From assembly GCF_964266745.1 (NCBI RefSeq), contig NZ_CAXWGX010000023.1:434001-498000 (forward strand): a stretch of 64,000 bases of DNA, given 5' to 3'. The position numbers were made by a program, and so were the translations under genes. The stretch comes from Propionicimonas sp020161015 (lineage in GTDB: Bacteria > Actinomycetota > Actinomycetes > Propionibacteriales > Propionibacteriaceae). Of this stretch, positions 52,185-59,609 are shown in pieces (the stretch's first letter is position 1; each line of letters starts with the position of its first letter). The notes under the pieces were generated by a model that saw nothing but the letters and a program-made list of their open reading frames with translations, searched no databases and was not told the origin of the DNA.

Positions 52185-52679
52185 ATGCGAAGAATCGTCA
52201 CGGCCGTCATGGGCACGATCAGCGGGCTGGTCCTGCTGTTCAGCTACCACACGAGCACCGCCACGCAGGTCGCGACCCCGACCACCGGTGACGGCGCGTC
52301 CGGGGACGGCAGCACCGCGGGTGCGACGCCGAGCAGCCCGGCCAGCACCGCGCCCAGCTCGTCGGGCACCGCCGGCACAGGCTCCACGTCCGGTTCCTCG
52401 GCGTCCGGCACCTACACCGGCGACGCGGTGCAGACCCGGTGGGGCACGGTGCAGGTGCAGATCACGGTGGAGAACGGCACGATCACCTCCGCCGACGCCA
52501 TCCAGTACCCGAACGAGAACGGCAAGGACCAGCAGATCAACGCCTACGCCGTGCCCCGGCTGAACGCCGAGGTGGTCGCGGCCCAGAGCGCGGAGATCGA
52601 CGCGGTCTCCGGCGCCACTGTCACCAGCGACGGCTACATCACCTCGCTCCAGTCCGCGATCGACGCGGCGCACCTGTGA
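52185..52679 (+). CDS. FMN-binding domain protein with flavinylation site
   Basis: 164 residues. An N-terminal hydrophobic leader or anchor (residues 8-25), a 50-residue Ser/Thr/Gly-rich linker, then an FMN-binding domain (GTYTGDAVQTRWGTVQVQIT...). It ends with DAVSGATVTS, the Dx2(S/T)GAT motif in which Thr145 should receive FMN covalently from ApbE. There are 24 bp to the reductase gene and a TGATG overlap with the apbE-like gene. It probably carries electrons outside the membrane. Confidence 0.9.
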   Translation: MRRIVTAVMGTISGLVLLFSYHTSTATQVATPTTGDGASGDGSTAGATPSSPASTAPSSSGTAGTGSTSGSSASGTYTGDAVQTRWGTVQVQITVENGTITSADAIQYPNENGKDQQINAYAVPRLNAEVVAAQSAEIDAVSGATVTSDGYITSLQSAIDAAHL

Positions 52680-53500
52680 TGACCGGGGTGCTCCGTCCCG
52701 CTCCGGGACCGCAGGACCTGCCTCGCCGGGCGTTCGTCGCGCAGGTCATGGGCCTTCCGATGAGCGTGCACGTGCGGGGGCCGCGCGCGGCGTCTGCGGA
52801 GGTGGCCGCGGCCGTCGCGACGGCGTTCGACGACCTCCGCGAGGACGAGGCCATGTTCAGCCTCTGGCGACCGGACAGCCCCGCCAGTCGCATCCGCGAC
52901 GGTCGCGACCGGCTGGCGGACGCGCACCCCCGCGTCCGCCACGTGGCGGCGCTGTGCGAGCTCGCCGGGCAGCGCACCGGCGGCGCCTTCTCCGCCTGGA
53001 TCCCCGGTCCCGACGGACGCCCCCGGTTCGACCCGACCGGCCTGGTCAAGGGATGGGCCGTGGAGGAGGCGTTCACGGGCCTCCAGGAGCGACTGCGCCC
53101 GCTCGGCGCACACGACGCGCTCGTCTGTGCGGGCGGGGACATCGCCGTCGCGTGCCGCCGCACCGACACCCCCGACTGGGTGGTCGCGATCGAGGACCCG
53201 CGCGACCGCACCCGCGTGCTGCGGACGCTCGCGCTGCGCTCGGGTGCGGTGGCCACCTCGGGGACGGCCGCCCGTGGCGCCCACATCCTCGACCCCGAGA
53301 CGGGCGCGCCGGTGAGCGGGCTGGCCTCGGCCACGGTTATCGGCCCGGGCCTCACCTGGGCGGACGTCTACGCGACCGCGGCCTTCGTCCGTGGGCGCGC
53401 GGCGATCGGATGGCTGGCCACGCTGGCCGACCACGCGGCGCTCCTCGTGGCCGCGGACGGCACGACGACCACCGTGGAGGGGCTGCGCAAGGCCGGCTGA
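52679..53500 (+). CDS. apbE: FAD:protein FMN transferase (ApbE family)
   Basis: 273 residues of the ApbE fold, which transfers FMN from FAD to a Thr in a flavinylation motif. Conserved segments are DPTGLVKGWAVEEAF, CAGGDIAV, VATSGTAARGAHILDPETGAPVSG and TWADVYATAAFV. It lacks the usual secretion signal, so it may act before export of its target. The start overlaps the stop of its likely substrate by one base. Confidence 0.92.
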   Translation: MTGVLRPAPGPQDLPRRAFVAQVMGLPMSVHVRGPRAASAEVAAAVATAFDDLREDEAMFSLWRPDSPASRIRDGRDRLADAHPRVRHVAALCELAGQRTGGAFSAWIPGPDGRPRFDPTGLVKGWAVEEAFTGLQERLRPLGAHDALVCAGGDIAVACRRTDTPDWVVAIEDPRDRTRVLRTLALRSGAVATSGTAARGAHILDPETGAPVSGLASATVIGPGLTWADVYATAAFVRGRAAIGWLATLADHAALLVAADGTTTTVEGLRKAG

Positions 53501-53507
53501 AGCCGGC

Positions 53508-55070
53508 TCAGGCCGTCCGCGGGTCCAGCTTGAGCATCACCTGGTACGGGTCGCCCTCCAGCCGCCGGCCCGACCAGTGCAGGATCGCCCGGGCGACGAC
53601 GACAGCCACCAGGGAGAGGAAGACCCCGGTGAGCAGGCTGCCGGTGAACCGCGAGAGCACCCACCACAGGCCGCCGCCGATCCCGGCGACGGAGAAGAAG
53701 CCCATGAACCACGCGAAGACCTTCAGGAACGACCCGCGCCGCAGGCCGACCCGCGACTGGTCGCTCGGGTTGAGCACGCTGGATGCCGAGCCGACTCCGA
53801 GGCCGAGGGCGACCACGCTGAAGCCGGCGAGGATCGCGGGGAGGATCGCCTCAGGCGCCCCGCGGATGGCCGACTCCGTGAGCGCGAAGGTGGCGACCAG
53901 GGGCAGGAGGTAGAGCAGCGGGGCGAGCGCCTTGCCGGTGAGCACCCGGCGCAGCGGCGCCCCGCCCAGGACCAGGTAGGTGAAGCCGGGGCCGTCGTAG
54001 CCGAACAGGTTGAAGCTGCCGGCCACCACGGACATGGCGGCGAAGGCGGCGGTCTGGGCGGCGAGGCCGTACCCGGCGAAGCTCGAATGCGCCACCACCA
54101 CGCCCATCACGGGCGGGATCACCAGGGTCTGGATGGCGCGGGGCGAGCGCAGGAAGAAGTACCGGAGCTGCTGGGACGCCGCCGCGACCCCCGGCCCCGC
54201 GGGAAGCCCCCGCAGCACGGCCGGGCGCAGCGGCAGGGGTGAGGTGGCGCGCCGGCTCCTCGCCCGCTGCTGGCCCAGCGTCGTCCCGTTCACGCGGCGG
54301 CCGAGTACCCAGGCCCAGGCCAGCAACGCCAGCACCGCGGTGAGCGCGACGATGCCCAGGCGCAGAGTGAACTCCAGCCATTCGCCGTCCCGTGCGGCGA
54401 GGACCGCGCGGCCGGCCGCGCCCGGCGGCGTCCAGCTCAGCACGGTGCCCAGCGGTCCGGTCGCCGACTGGCCGCCGAGTGCGGCTGTCGTCGCCCGCGC
54501 CTGCTGGGCGAACAGGTAGACGCCCAGCACGAGCAGGCTCGCCGCGAAGGCGGCCAGGTCGGTGCCCCGGCGTGAGCGCAGCGCCCCGGCGAGAAGGGCC
54601 TGCGCCGAGCGTGACACCGCGACGCACATGACGGTGTAGCACAGCGCCACGACCAGGGAGGCCGCACGGACCGCGGGCGGTTCCTCGAGCGCGACCACGC
54701 CCCCCGAGGCGAACAGGAACGTGAACGTGGCCGTGGGTGCCACCAGTGCCCCCGCCAGGAGGCCGGTGACCTGCTGCCACCCGGTGAGCGGGAACTGCTC
54801 GAGCCGCTGCGGGTCGACGACGCCGTCGGCGAGCGTCGGCTCGACGATCGGGCCGATCACCCAAGGCAGGAAGACCCCGCAGAAGGCGACCACCAGCAGG
54901 AGGTCGCCGGTGCCGCCTCCCGAGACCAGGACGGCGGTGACCATGCCGGCCAGCAGCCCGCCCACGCCCCCCAGCACCCAGGAGGTCGCGAAGTAGAGCT
55001 GGGCACCGTTTCCGTGGCCGCGCGCGCGGCGGGCGATCGCGAGCCTCAGCCGGAGAAGGACGAGAGCCAC
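53508..55070 (-). CDS. ABC transporter membrane protein
   Basis: 520 residues with about twelve hydrophobic segments in two sets and few motifs, as in large ABC-2-like exporter permeases of actinobacteria. Segments include YFATSWVLGGVGGLLAGMVTAVLV near the start and SPRAIQTLVIPPVMGVVVAHSSFAGYG in the middle. Its start overlaps the ATPase stop by 25 bp, so the two are co-translated and form one transporter. The substrate is unknown. It converges on the apbE-like gene. Confidence 0.8.
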   Translation of the reverse strand: MALVLLRLRLAIARRARGHGNGAQLYFATSWVLGGVGGLLAGMVTAVLVSGGGTGDLLLVVAFCGVFLPWVIGPIVEPTLADGVVDPQRLEQFPLTGWQQVTGLLAGALVAPTATFTFLFASGGVVALEEPPAVRAASLVVALCYTVMCVAVSRSAQALLAGALRSRRGTDLAAFAASLLVLGVYLFAQQARATTAALGGQSATGPLGTVLSWTPPGAAGRAVLAARDGEWLEFTLRLGIVALTAVLALLAWAWVLGRRVNGTTLGQQRARSRRATSPLPLRPAVLRGLPAGPGVAAASQQLRYFFLRSPRAIQTLVIPPVMGVVVAHSSFAGYGLAAQTAAFAAMSVVAGSFNLFGYDGPGFTYLVLGGAPLRRVLTGKALAPLLYLLPLVATFALTESAIRGAPEAILPAILAGFSVVALGLGVGSASSVLNPSDQSRVGLRRGSFLKVFAWFMGFFSVAGIGGGLWWVLSRFTGSLLTGVFLSLVAVVVARAILHWSGRRLEGDPYQVMLKLDPRTA

Positions 55071-55813
55071 GACAGCTCACCCTCCTCGAGGTCGCGCCCG
55101 CCGACGAGCTCGACGAACGCGTCCTGCAGGTTCCGGCCGCCGGCGACGTCGGCCACCGTCCCCTCGGCGAGGACGCGGCCGGATCCGATGACCGCGAGCC
55201 GGTCGCACAGGCGCTGGACGACATCCATCACGTGGCTGGCGAACAGCACGGTGCCGCCGCCGCGGCGGTACAGCTGGAGGACGTCCTCCATCACCTGGGT
55301 GTTCACGGGGTCGAGCGCGCCGAAGGGCTCGTCGAGCACCAGCACCCGCGGGCCGTGCAGCAGCGCGACCGCCAGCCCGATGCGCTTGATCATGCCCAGG
55401 GAGTAGTCGGCGATGAGCTTCTCGCCCTCGTCCGCCAGGTCGAGCACGTGCAGGAGCTCGGTCGACCGCTCGGCCACCACCGCCGGGTCCATCCGCCGCA
55501 GCAGCCCCGCGTACTCGAGCATCTCGGGGGCGGTCAGGCGGTCGAACAGCACGGGGTTGTCGGGCACGAAGCCGACCTGCGCCTTGGCGGCCCGCGGGTC
55601 CGGCCACACCGGGACGCCGCCGAGGACCGCGTTGCCGGCGTCCGGCCGCAGCAGTCCGGTCAGCATCCGCAGCGTGGTGGACTTGCCCGCTCCGTTCGGC
55701 CCGGCGATGCCGTAGAACGTCCCGCGCGGGATGGCGAGGTCGACGCCGTCCACGGCGCGCAGGTCGCCGAAGACCTTGACCAGGCCGTGTGCCTCCAGTG
55801 CGAACGGCACCAT
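55046..55813 (-). CDS. ABC transporter ATP-binding protein
   Basis: 255 residues. Walker A GPNGAGKST (near residue 38), Q-loop region VGFVPDNPVLFD, signature YSLGMIKRIGLAVALLHGP, Walker B VLVLDEPFGALD and H-loop ASHVMDVVQ are all present. The signature departs from LSGGQ to YSLGM, which is tolerated in ABC-2 exporters. It is the upstream gene of the exporter operon. ATG 55813 places the homology start at residue 4. Confidence 0.9.
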   Translation of the reverse strand: MVPFALEAHGLVKVFGDLRAVDGVDLAIPRGTFYGIAGPNGAGKSTTLRMLTGLLRPDAGNAVLGGVPVWPDPRAAKAQVGFVPDNPVLFDRLTAPEMLEYAGLLRRMDPAVVAERSTELLHVLDLADEGEKLIADYSLGMIKRIGLAVALLHGPRVLVLDEPFGALDPVNTQVMEDVLQLYRRGGGTVLFASHVMDVVQRLCDRLAVIGSGRVLAEGTVADVAGGRNLQDAFVELVGGRDLEEGELSWLSSFSG

Positions 55814-55920
55814 CCACCCCCACTCATCCGCTCCCGGCCCCGCTCCTTGGCCGTTCCGCGGCGGGTGAAGCCTACCGAGCCGCCCCGGGCGGCTGAGAAG
55901 TCCCGTTACGGGGGACCGGG

Positions 55921-56742
55921 TCAGCGCCCGGCGAGGAAGGGGAGCAGGTCGCGGGTGACGACGTCGTAGCCCAGGCGGGCGATCAGTGCGGCGACCACCA
56001 CCAGGAAGGCCGCCCGGACGAACCCGGTCCCCCGGGCGATGGCAGTCCGCGATCCCAGGTAGCCGCCGGCCATGTTCGCCACGCCCAGCACGAGGCCGGG
56101 CCCCCACAGCACGGCGCCGTGGGAGACGAAGAGCGCGAGCGCGCCGAGGTTGGTGGCGACGTTCACGATCTTCGCCTTCGCCGAGGCTTCGAGGAAGTTG
56201 TAACCGAGCACGCCGACCAGGGCGATCACGAGGAAGCTGCCGGTGCCGGGACCGAGCAGCCCGTCGTAGGCGCCGATCACCGCGCCGATGCCGACCGCGC
56301 TGCCGTAATGCCGCCGGCCGGTGAACCGCAGCCGCGTGCGGGCGCCCATCGCGGGACGGGCCACCGTGAACACCGCCACGACCACGAGGGCCACCAGGAT
56401 GATCGGGGTGAAGACCGCGGCGGGCAGCAGGGTCGCCAGCGCCGCGCCGCCCGCGCTCCCGGCCAGGGCGGAACCTGCCATCGGCAACGCCGTGCGCAGG
56501 TCCGGCCGGACGCGCCGGTAGTAGGTGACCGCGCTGGTGGTCGTCCCGCAGATCGAGGCGAGCTTGTTGGTGGCCAGGGCCTGGACAGGCGCGATGCCGG
56601 GCACCAGCAGCAGTGCCGGCAGCTGGAGCAGCCCGCCCCCGCCCACGACGGCGTCCACCCAGCCGGCGGCGAGCGCGACCAGCGCGAGCACCAGCATGGT
56701 CTCCCAGCCGAAGCCGGCGGGGAAGAGGGCGGACAGGTCCAC
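55921..56742 (-). CDS. TauE/SafE family membrane permease
   Basis: 273 residues with about eight helices. The motifs AAGWVDAVVGGGGLLQLPALLL and ALATNKLASICGTTTSAVTYYRR, and the repeat half GAYDGLLGPGTGSFLVIALVG with KAKIVNVATNLGAL, are diagnostic. The family exports or imports sulfur-containing anions and related organic acids; the substrate here is unknown. GTG 56742 opens the family sequence directly. It stands alone, 107 bp downstream of the ABC ATPase and in the same direction. Confidence 0.88.
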   Translation of the reverse strand: MDLSALFPAGFGWETMLVLALVALAAGWVDAVVGGGGLLQLPALLLVPGIAPVQALATNKLASICGTTTSAVTYYRRVRPDLRTALPMAGSALAGSAGGAALATLLPAAVFTPIILVALVVVAVFTVARPAMGARTRLRFTGRRHYGSAVGIGAVIGAYDGLLGPGTGSFLVIALVGVLGYNFLEASAKAKIVNVATNLGALALFVSHGAVLWGPGLVLGVANMAGGYLGSRTAIARGTGFVRAAFLVVVAALIARLGYDVVTRDLLPFLAGR

Positions 56743-56801
56743 GGCGGGCCTCTCGGGTTGCGGGCCGACCCGGGCGAGTCTACGGCGGGCGCGGCCCGCC
56801 C

Positions 56802-57443
56802 TCAGGCCGGGGCGGCGGGGGCCGGGCGCACCAGGCACCGCCCCGGCGCGGCGAACGGCACGAGTTCCAGAGGGTCGGCCGAGAGCGCGTCGATGAGCCC
56901 CTGGTGCATGGCGCAGACCACCTCGGGGTGCCGGAGCGCCGACGCGAGCAGCGGGCAGGTACGCAGGGCGATGCCGTCGGCGGAGACCTCGGGGGTGAAC
57001 CCCTGCGCGCCGAGCGTGCCGACGAGGGTGCGGTCGCTCGCCGGGGCGATCCTGCGTCCCCACGACCGCCCGAGGGCGAGGGCGGAGGCGACGGGGTCCT
57101 GGGCGGTGGCGAGGTGCTCCGCGACCGCCTCCACCAGGGCGCTGTGGTCGTCACGGTCGGGCTCCTCGAGCACCACCTGGCGTCCGGAGAGCGTGGGCAC
57201 GAACGCCAGTGCGGGACGGCCGCGTCCCCCGCCGGTGACCGTCATCTCCGTGGCGAATCCCTGCGCCACGAGGTGGGCGAGCTGGGCCCGCACGGTGTTG
57301 GGGTGCCCTCCAAGCAGCCCGGTGATCGCCCCGATGGTCACGGGGCCGTCCGCGGCGACCAGCCGTCGCAGCACCCTCAGCGCCGCGGGTCGGGGACGGT
57401 CGGTGCGCAGCGGGTTCGGCCCGTTCCGCGTAGCGCTGCCCAT
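56802..57443 (-). CDS. HTH regulator with three-Cys C-terminus (SufR-like)
   Basis: 213 residues. The N-terminal winged helix has ITGLLGGHPNTVRAQLAHLVAQGFA (residues 38-62). The C-terminus has RTCPLLASALRHPEVVCAMHQG and GRCL, giving Cys163, Cys177 and Cys203, the spacing of SufR-type Fe-S sensor regulators. It is therefore probably an Fe-S or redox-sensing repressor. A -10 TAGATT (minus strand, 57450-57455) ends 6 nt before the ATG, and a palindrome lies just upstream. Confidence 0.75.
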   Translation of the reverse strand: MGSATRNGPNPLRTDRPRPAALRVLRRLVAADGPVTIGAITGLLGGHPNTVRAQLAHLVAQGFATEMTVTGGGRGRPALAFVPTLSGRQVVLEEPDRDDHSALVEAVAEHLATAQDPVASALALGRSWGRRIAPASDRTLVGTLGAQGFTPEVSADGIALRTCPLLASALRHPEVVCAMHQGLIDALSADPLELVPFAAPGRCLVRPAPAAPA

Positions 57444-57462
57444 GGGGGGAATCTAGTCGAGA

Positions 57463-57483
57463 TTTCTACAGGAGGCCATGTAG
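57463..57483. promoter_or_regulatory. palindromic operator upstream of the SufR-like gene
   Basis: CTACA (57466-57470), 8 nt, TGTAG (57479-57483) forms a perfect short palindrome, extended on the left to TTTCTACA and on the right to TGTAGGAAA with one extra base. It covers the expected -35 region of the SufR-like gene and lies 20 bp from the end of the DUF202 gene. Autorepression is the simplest reading. Confidence 0.6.
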
Positions 57484-57503
57484 GAAAGTGTGTCCCGCAG
57501 CGT

Positions 57504-57848
57504 TCACGACGTCGCCAGCCAGACCAGCAGCACGGCCAGCGCGCCCACGGCCAGCCCCAGGCCGGCGGCCAGCAGGGGCATCCTCCCGTCCGGTGGCGCG
57601 ACGAGGACGTCCTCGCGGTCCTGGTCGAGCGTGCGGTGGTAGCGGCGGCGCGCGCCGACGAGCAGGCCGATGGCTCCGGCGCCCACCGCGGACGCGGGCA
57701 GCAGGGCCCAGCCCCCCAGCGCGGGCCAGGCCAGCCGCGCGGAGGCGAGGGCAAGGACGAGGAAGGCCAGCGCCGTCCGTTGCCAGGCCAGGGCCGTTCG
57801 TTCGGGCTGCCTGCCGGGGTCGTCGCGCCAGCCGGGCGTCCCGCTCAC
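57504..57848 (-). CDS. DUF202 membrane protein
   Basis: 114 residues with three hydrophobic segments. RTALAWQRTALAFLVLALASARL is the DUF202 signature (the R-T-x-L-A-W-x-R pattern), also seen in YidG/YidH. Function is unknown. GTG 57848 overlaps the stop of the next DUF202 gene by 4 bp, so the two are co-translated and may form a heteromer. Its 3' end is about 60 bp upstream of the SufR-like gene's start, in the same direction. Confidence 0.82.
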   Translation of the reverse strand: MSGTPGWRDDPGRQPERTALAWQRTALAFLVLALASARLAWPALGGWALLPASAVGAGAIGLLVGARRRYHRTLDQDREDVLVAPPDGRMPLLAAGLGLAVGALAVLLVWLATS

Positions 57849-58207
57849 GGCACCAGCAGGCCCAGCAGCACCAGCGCCCCGGCGACCGCGACGACCACCG
57901 ACAGCAGGGCCACCAGTGGCGGGAACGGGAGCCGGCGACCCTCGCGGAGGGCCGTCTCGACGCGCACCCAGCCGAACCAGGCCTGGACCGGGCAGGCGAT
58001 CCCGCCCAGGACGAGGACCACGGCGGCCGGCGCGCGGAACACGGGGTTGAGGCCGACGCCCAGCGAGGCCACGCCGACCCCGACCGAGACCAGGGCCAGC
58101 CCGGCGGAGATCCAGGCGAGGAACGTGCGCTCGTTGGCGAGCGAGAACCTGGCATCCGGGTCCGTCCCGCGCGCGTAGACGCCGCGGGGGAAGCGGTTGT
58201 GCGACAT
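57845..58207 (-). CDS. DUF202 (YidH-like) membrane protein
   Basis: 120 residues, three hydrophobic segments. FSLANERTFLAWISAGLALVSVGVGVASLG is the YidH-type DUF202 core. It is the first gene of a two-gene operon with the other DUF202 gene. ATG 58207 is followed directly by the polar segment RFPRGVYARGTDPDARF. Function is unknown; pairs of DUF202 proteins with regulators are common. Confidence 0.85.
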   Translation of the reverse strand: MSHNRFPRGVYARGTDPDARFSLANERTFLAWISAGLALVSVGVGVASLGVGLNPVFRAPAAVVLVLGGIACPVQAWFGWVRVETALREGRRLPFPPLVALLSVVVAVAGALVLLGLLVP

Positions 58208-58373
58208 CGCCCTCCCTTCGTCCCCGACGCTAGCAAGGCGACGGTGGCCGCGGTGCGGCGTCCGTGCGCGGCGGGGGTGGCGGGACGGCGGCCGCACTGG
58301 GCAAGAAGTGCTCACGCCCGGCGGTCCGGGTGCCCGTTGTCGCCCACCTAGGGTGTGCCGGGAAGGGAGTGGC

Positions 58374-59345
58374 ATGGCGAGGATTCCGGTGGTCATCGAC
58401 ACGGACACGGCGCAGGACGACTGCGTGACGATCCTGCTCGGCCTGATGGACGAGCGCGCGGACCTGCGCGCGATCACGATGGTGGCGGGCAACGTGTCGT
58501 TCGACCAGCAGGTCGCCAACGCGCACACGACCCTGAACGTGGCCGGCCGGCTGGGCAGCGTGCCCGTCCACGAGGGGTGCCGGCGCCCCCTGCGCAGGGA
58601 GTGGGAGTCGGCGGAGAACGTCCACGGCGACGGGTCGGGCGGCCTGTCGATGGATCTGGACGGGGTCCACCTCGACCCCGAGGACGGAGTGGATGCCCTC
58701 CTCCGGATCACCGCGGAGGACCCCGGAGAGGTGAGCATCGTGGCCATCGGCCCGCTCACCAACATCGCCTCGGCCGTCCTGCGCGACCCCGGGTTCGCAG
58801 CCCGCGTGCGCAGCCTGTACGTGATGGGTGGCTCCAACAACGGGCGCGGCAACATCACGGCGAGCGCCGAGTACAACTTCTACGTCGACCCCGAGGCTGC
58901 GCAGATCGTCATGGACGCCGGCTTCGACGACCTGGTGATCGTGCCCTGGGCGCCTCTGACGCTGCGCGACGCCACCTTCGACCGGGCCACCTACAACGGG
59001 TTGTGCTCGCTGGGAACGCCGCTGTCGGACTTCTTCCGCCGGATGTGCGACGCGACGATCGACTTCGACGAGTCGGTGGGCGTGGACGGGTCGACCCACC
59101 CGGACTCGCTGACGCTGGCGATCCTGCTGCACCCGGAGCTCGTGCTCGCGTCCGCGCCCTACCGGGTGGACGTCGAGACGTCGTCCAGCCTCACCCGCGG
59201 GCACTCGGTGATGGCGTGGAGCACCTTCGACCTCACCCCGAACGCGACGGTGGTGGAGGCGGTGGACAAGGCCGCTTTCCTCGGCCTCCTGCGCGGTCTG
59301 CTGGCCACCCCGACCCGGCCGGACCGTCCCGTCTCAGGGTTGTGA
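58374..59345 (+). CDS. nucleoside hydrolase (IUNH family)
   Basis: A Ca2+-dependent N-glycosidase that splits nucleosides to base and ribose. 323 residues. The N-terminal metal motif is IDTDTAQDD (Asp9, Asp11, Asp15, Asp16); the usual Pro at the fourth position of DxDPxxDD is Thr here. The middle VAIGPLTNIASAV and NITASAEYNFYVDPEAAQIV, and the late THPDSLTLAIL, fit the family. ATG 58374 follows GGGAAGGGAG. Substrate range (inosine-uridine or purine) is undecided. Confidence 0.9.
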   Translation: MARIPVVIDTDTAQDDCVTILLGLMDERADLRAITMVAGNVSFDQQVANAHTTLNVAGRLGSVPVHEGCRRPLRREWESAENVHGDGSGGLSMDLDGVHLDPEDGVDALLRITAEDPGEVSIVAIGPLTNIASAVLRDPGFAARVRSLYVMGGSNNGRGNITASAEYNFYVDPEAAQIVMDAGFDDLVIVPWAPLTLRDATFDRATYNGLCSLGTPLSDFFRRMCDATIDFDESVGVDGSTHPDSLTLAILLHPELVLASAPYRVDVETSSSLTRGHSVMAWSTFDLTPNATVVEAVDKAAFLGLLRGLLATPTRPDRPVSGL

Positions 59346-59609
59346 GCCTGCGGGCGCCCTCTCCTCGGTCACCCGGATGGGTGATAGGCGTTCCTCCTAG
59401 TGGGACGCCGATTAGGCGTTCGTTGTGGTGGTCGCGTAATCTCCGGTTCGTCCGGGTGTCGCGGGCCGCGAGGACGCGGTTCGGGACGGGGAGTGGTTGG
59501 CCCGACCCGGGCGCGGTGGTCGACCCCCCGACCTCCACCACCCGGTCGCCCACGGCGGGACCCATCCCCACCGCGGGCGGCGCCGCTTCCACCGCCATGG
59601 ACGTGACTC
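59346..59609. other. 264-bp promoter region of the LuxR-type gene
   Basis: It holds the direct repeat TAGGCGTTC at 59385-59393 and 59413-59421, 28 bp apart, and GGCGT..ACGCC (59387 and 59405) between them. At 59448-59462 the sequence TCGTCCGGGTG-T-CGC recurs, with one changed base, at 61786-61800 in the next gap. No small gene is visible. The -10 element could not be assigned with confidence. Confidence 0.55.
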
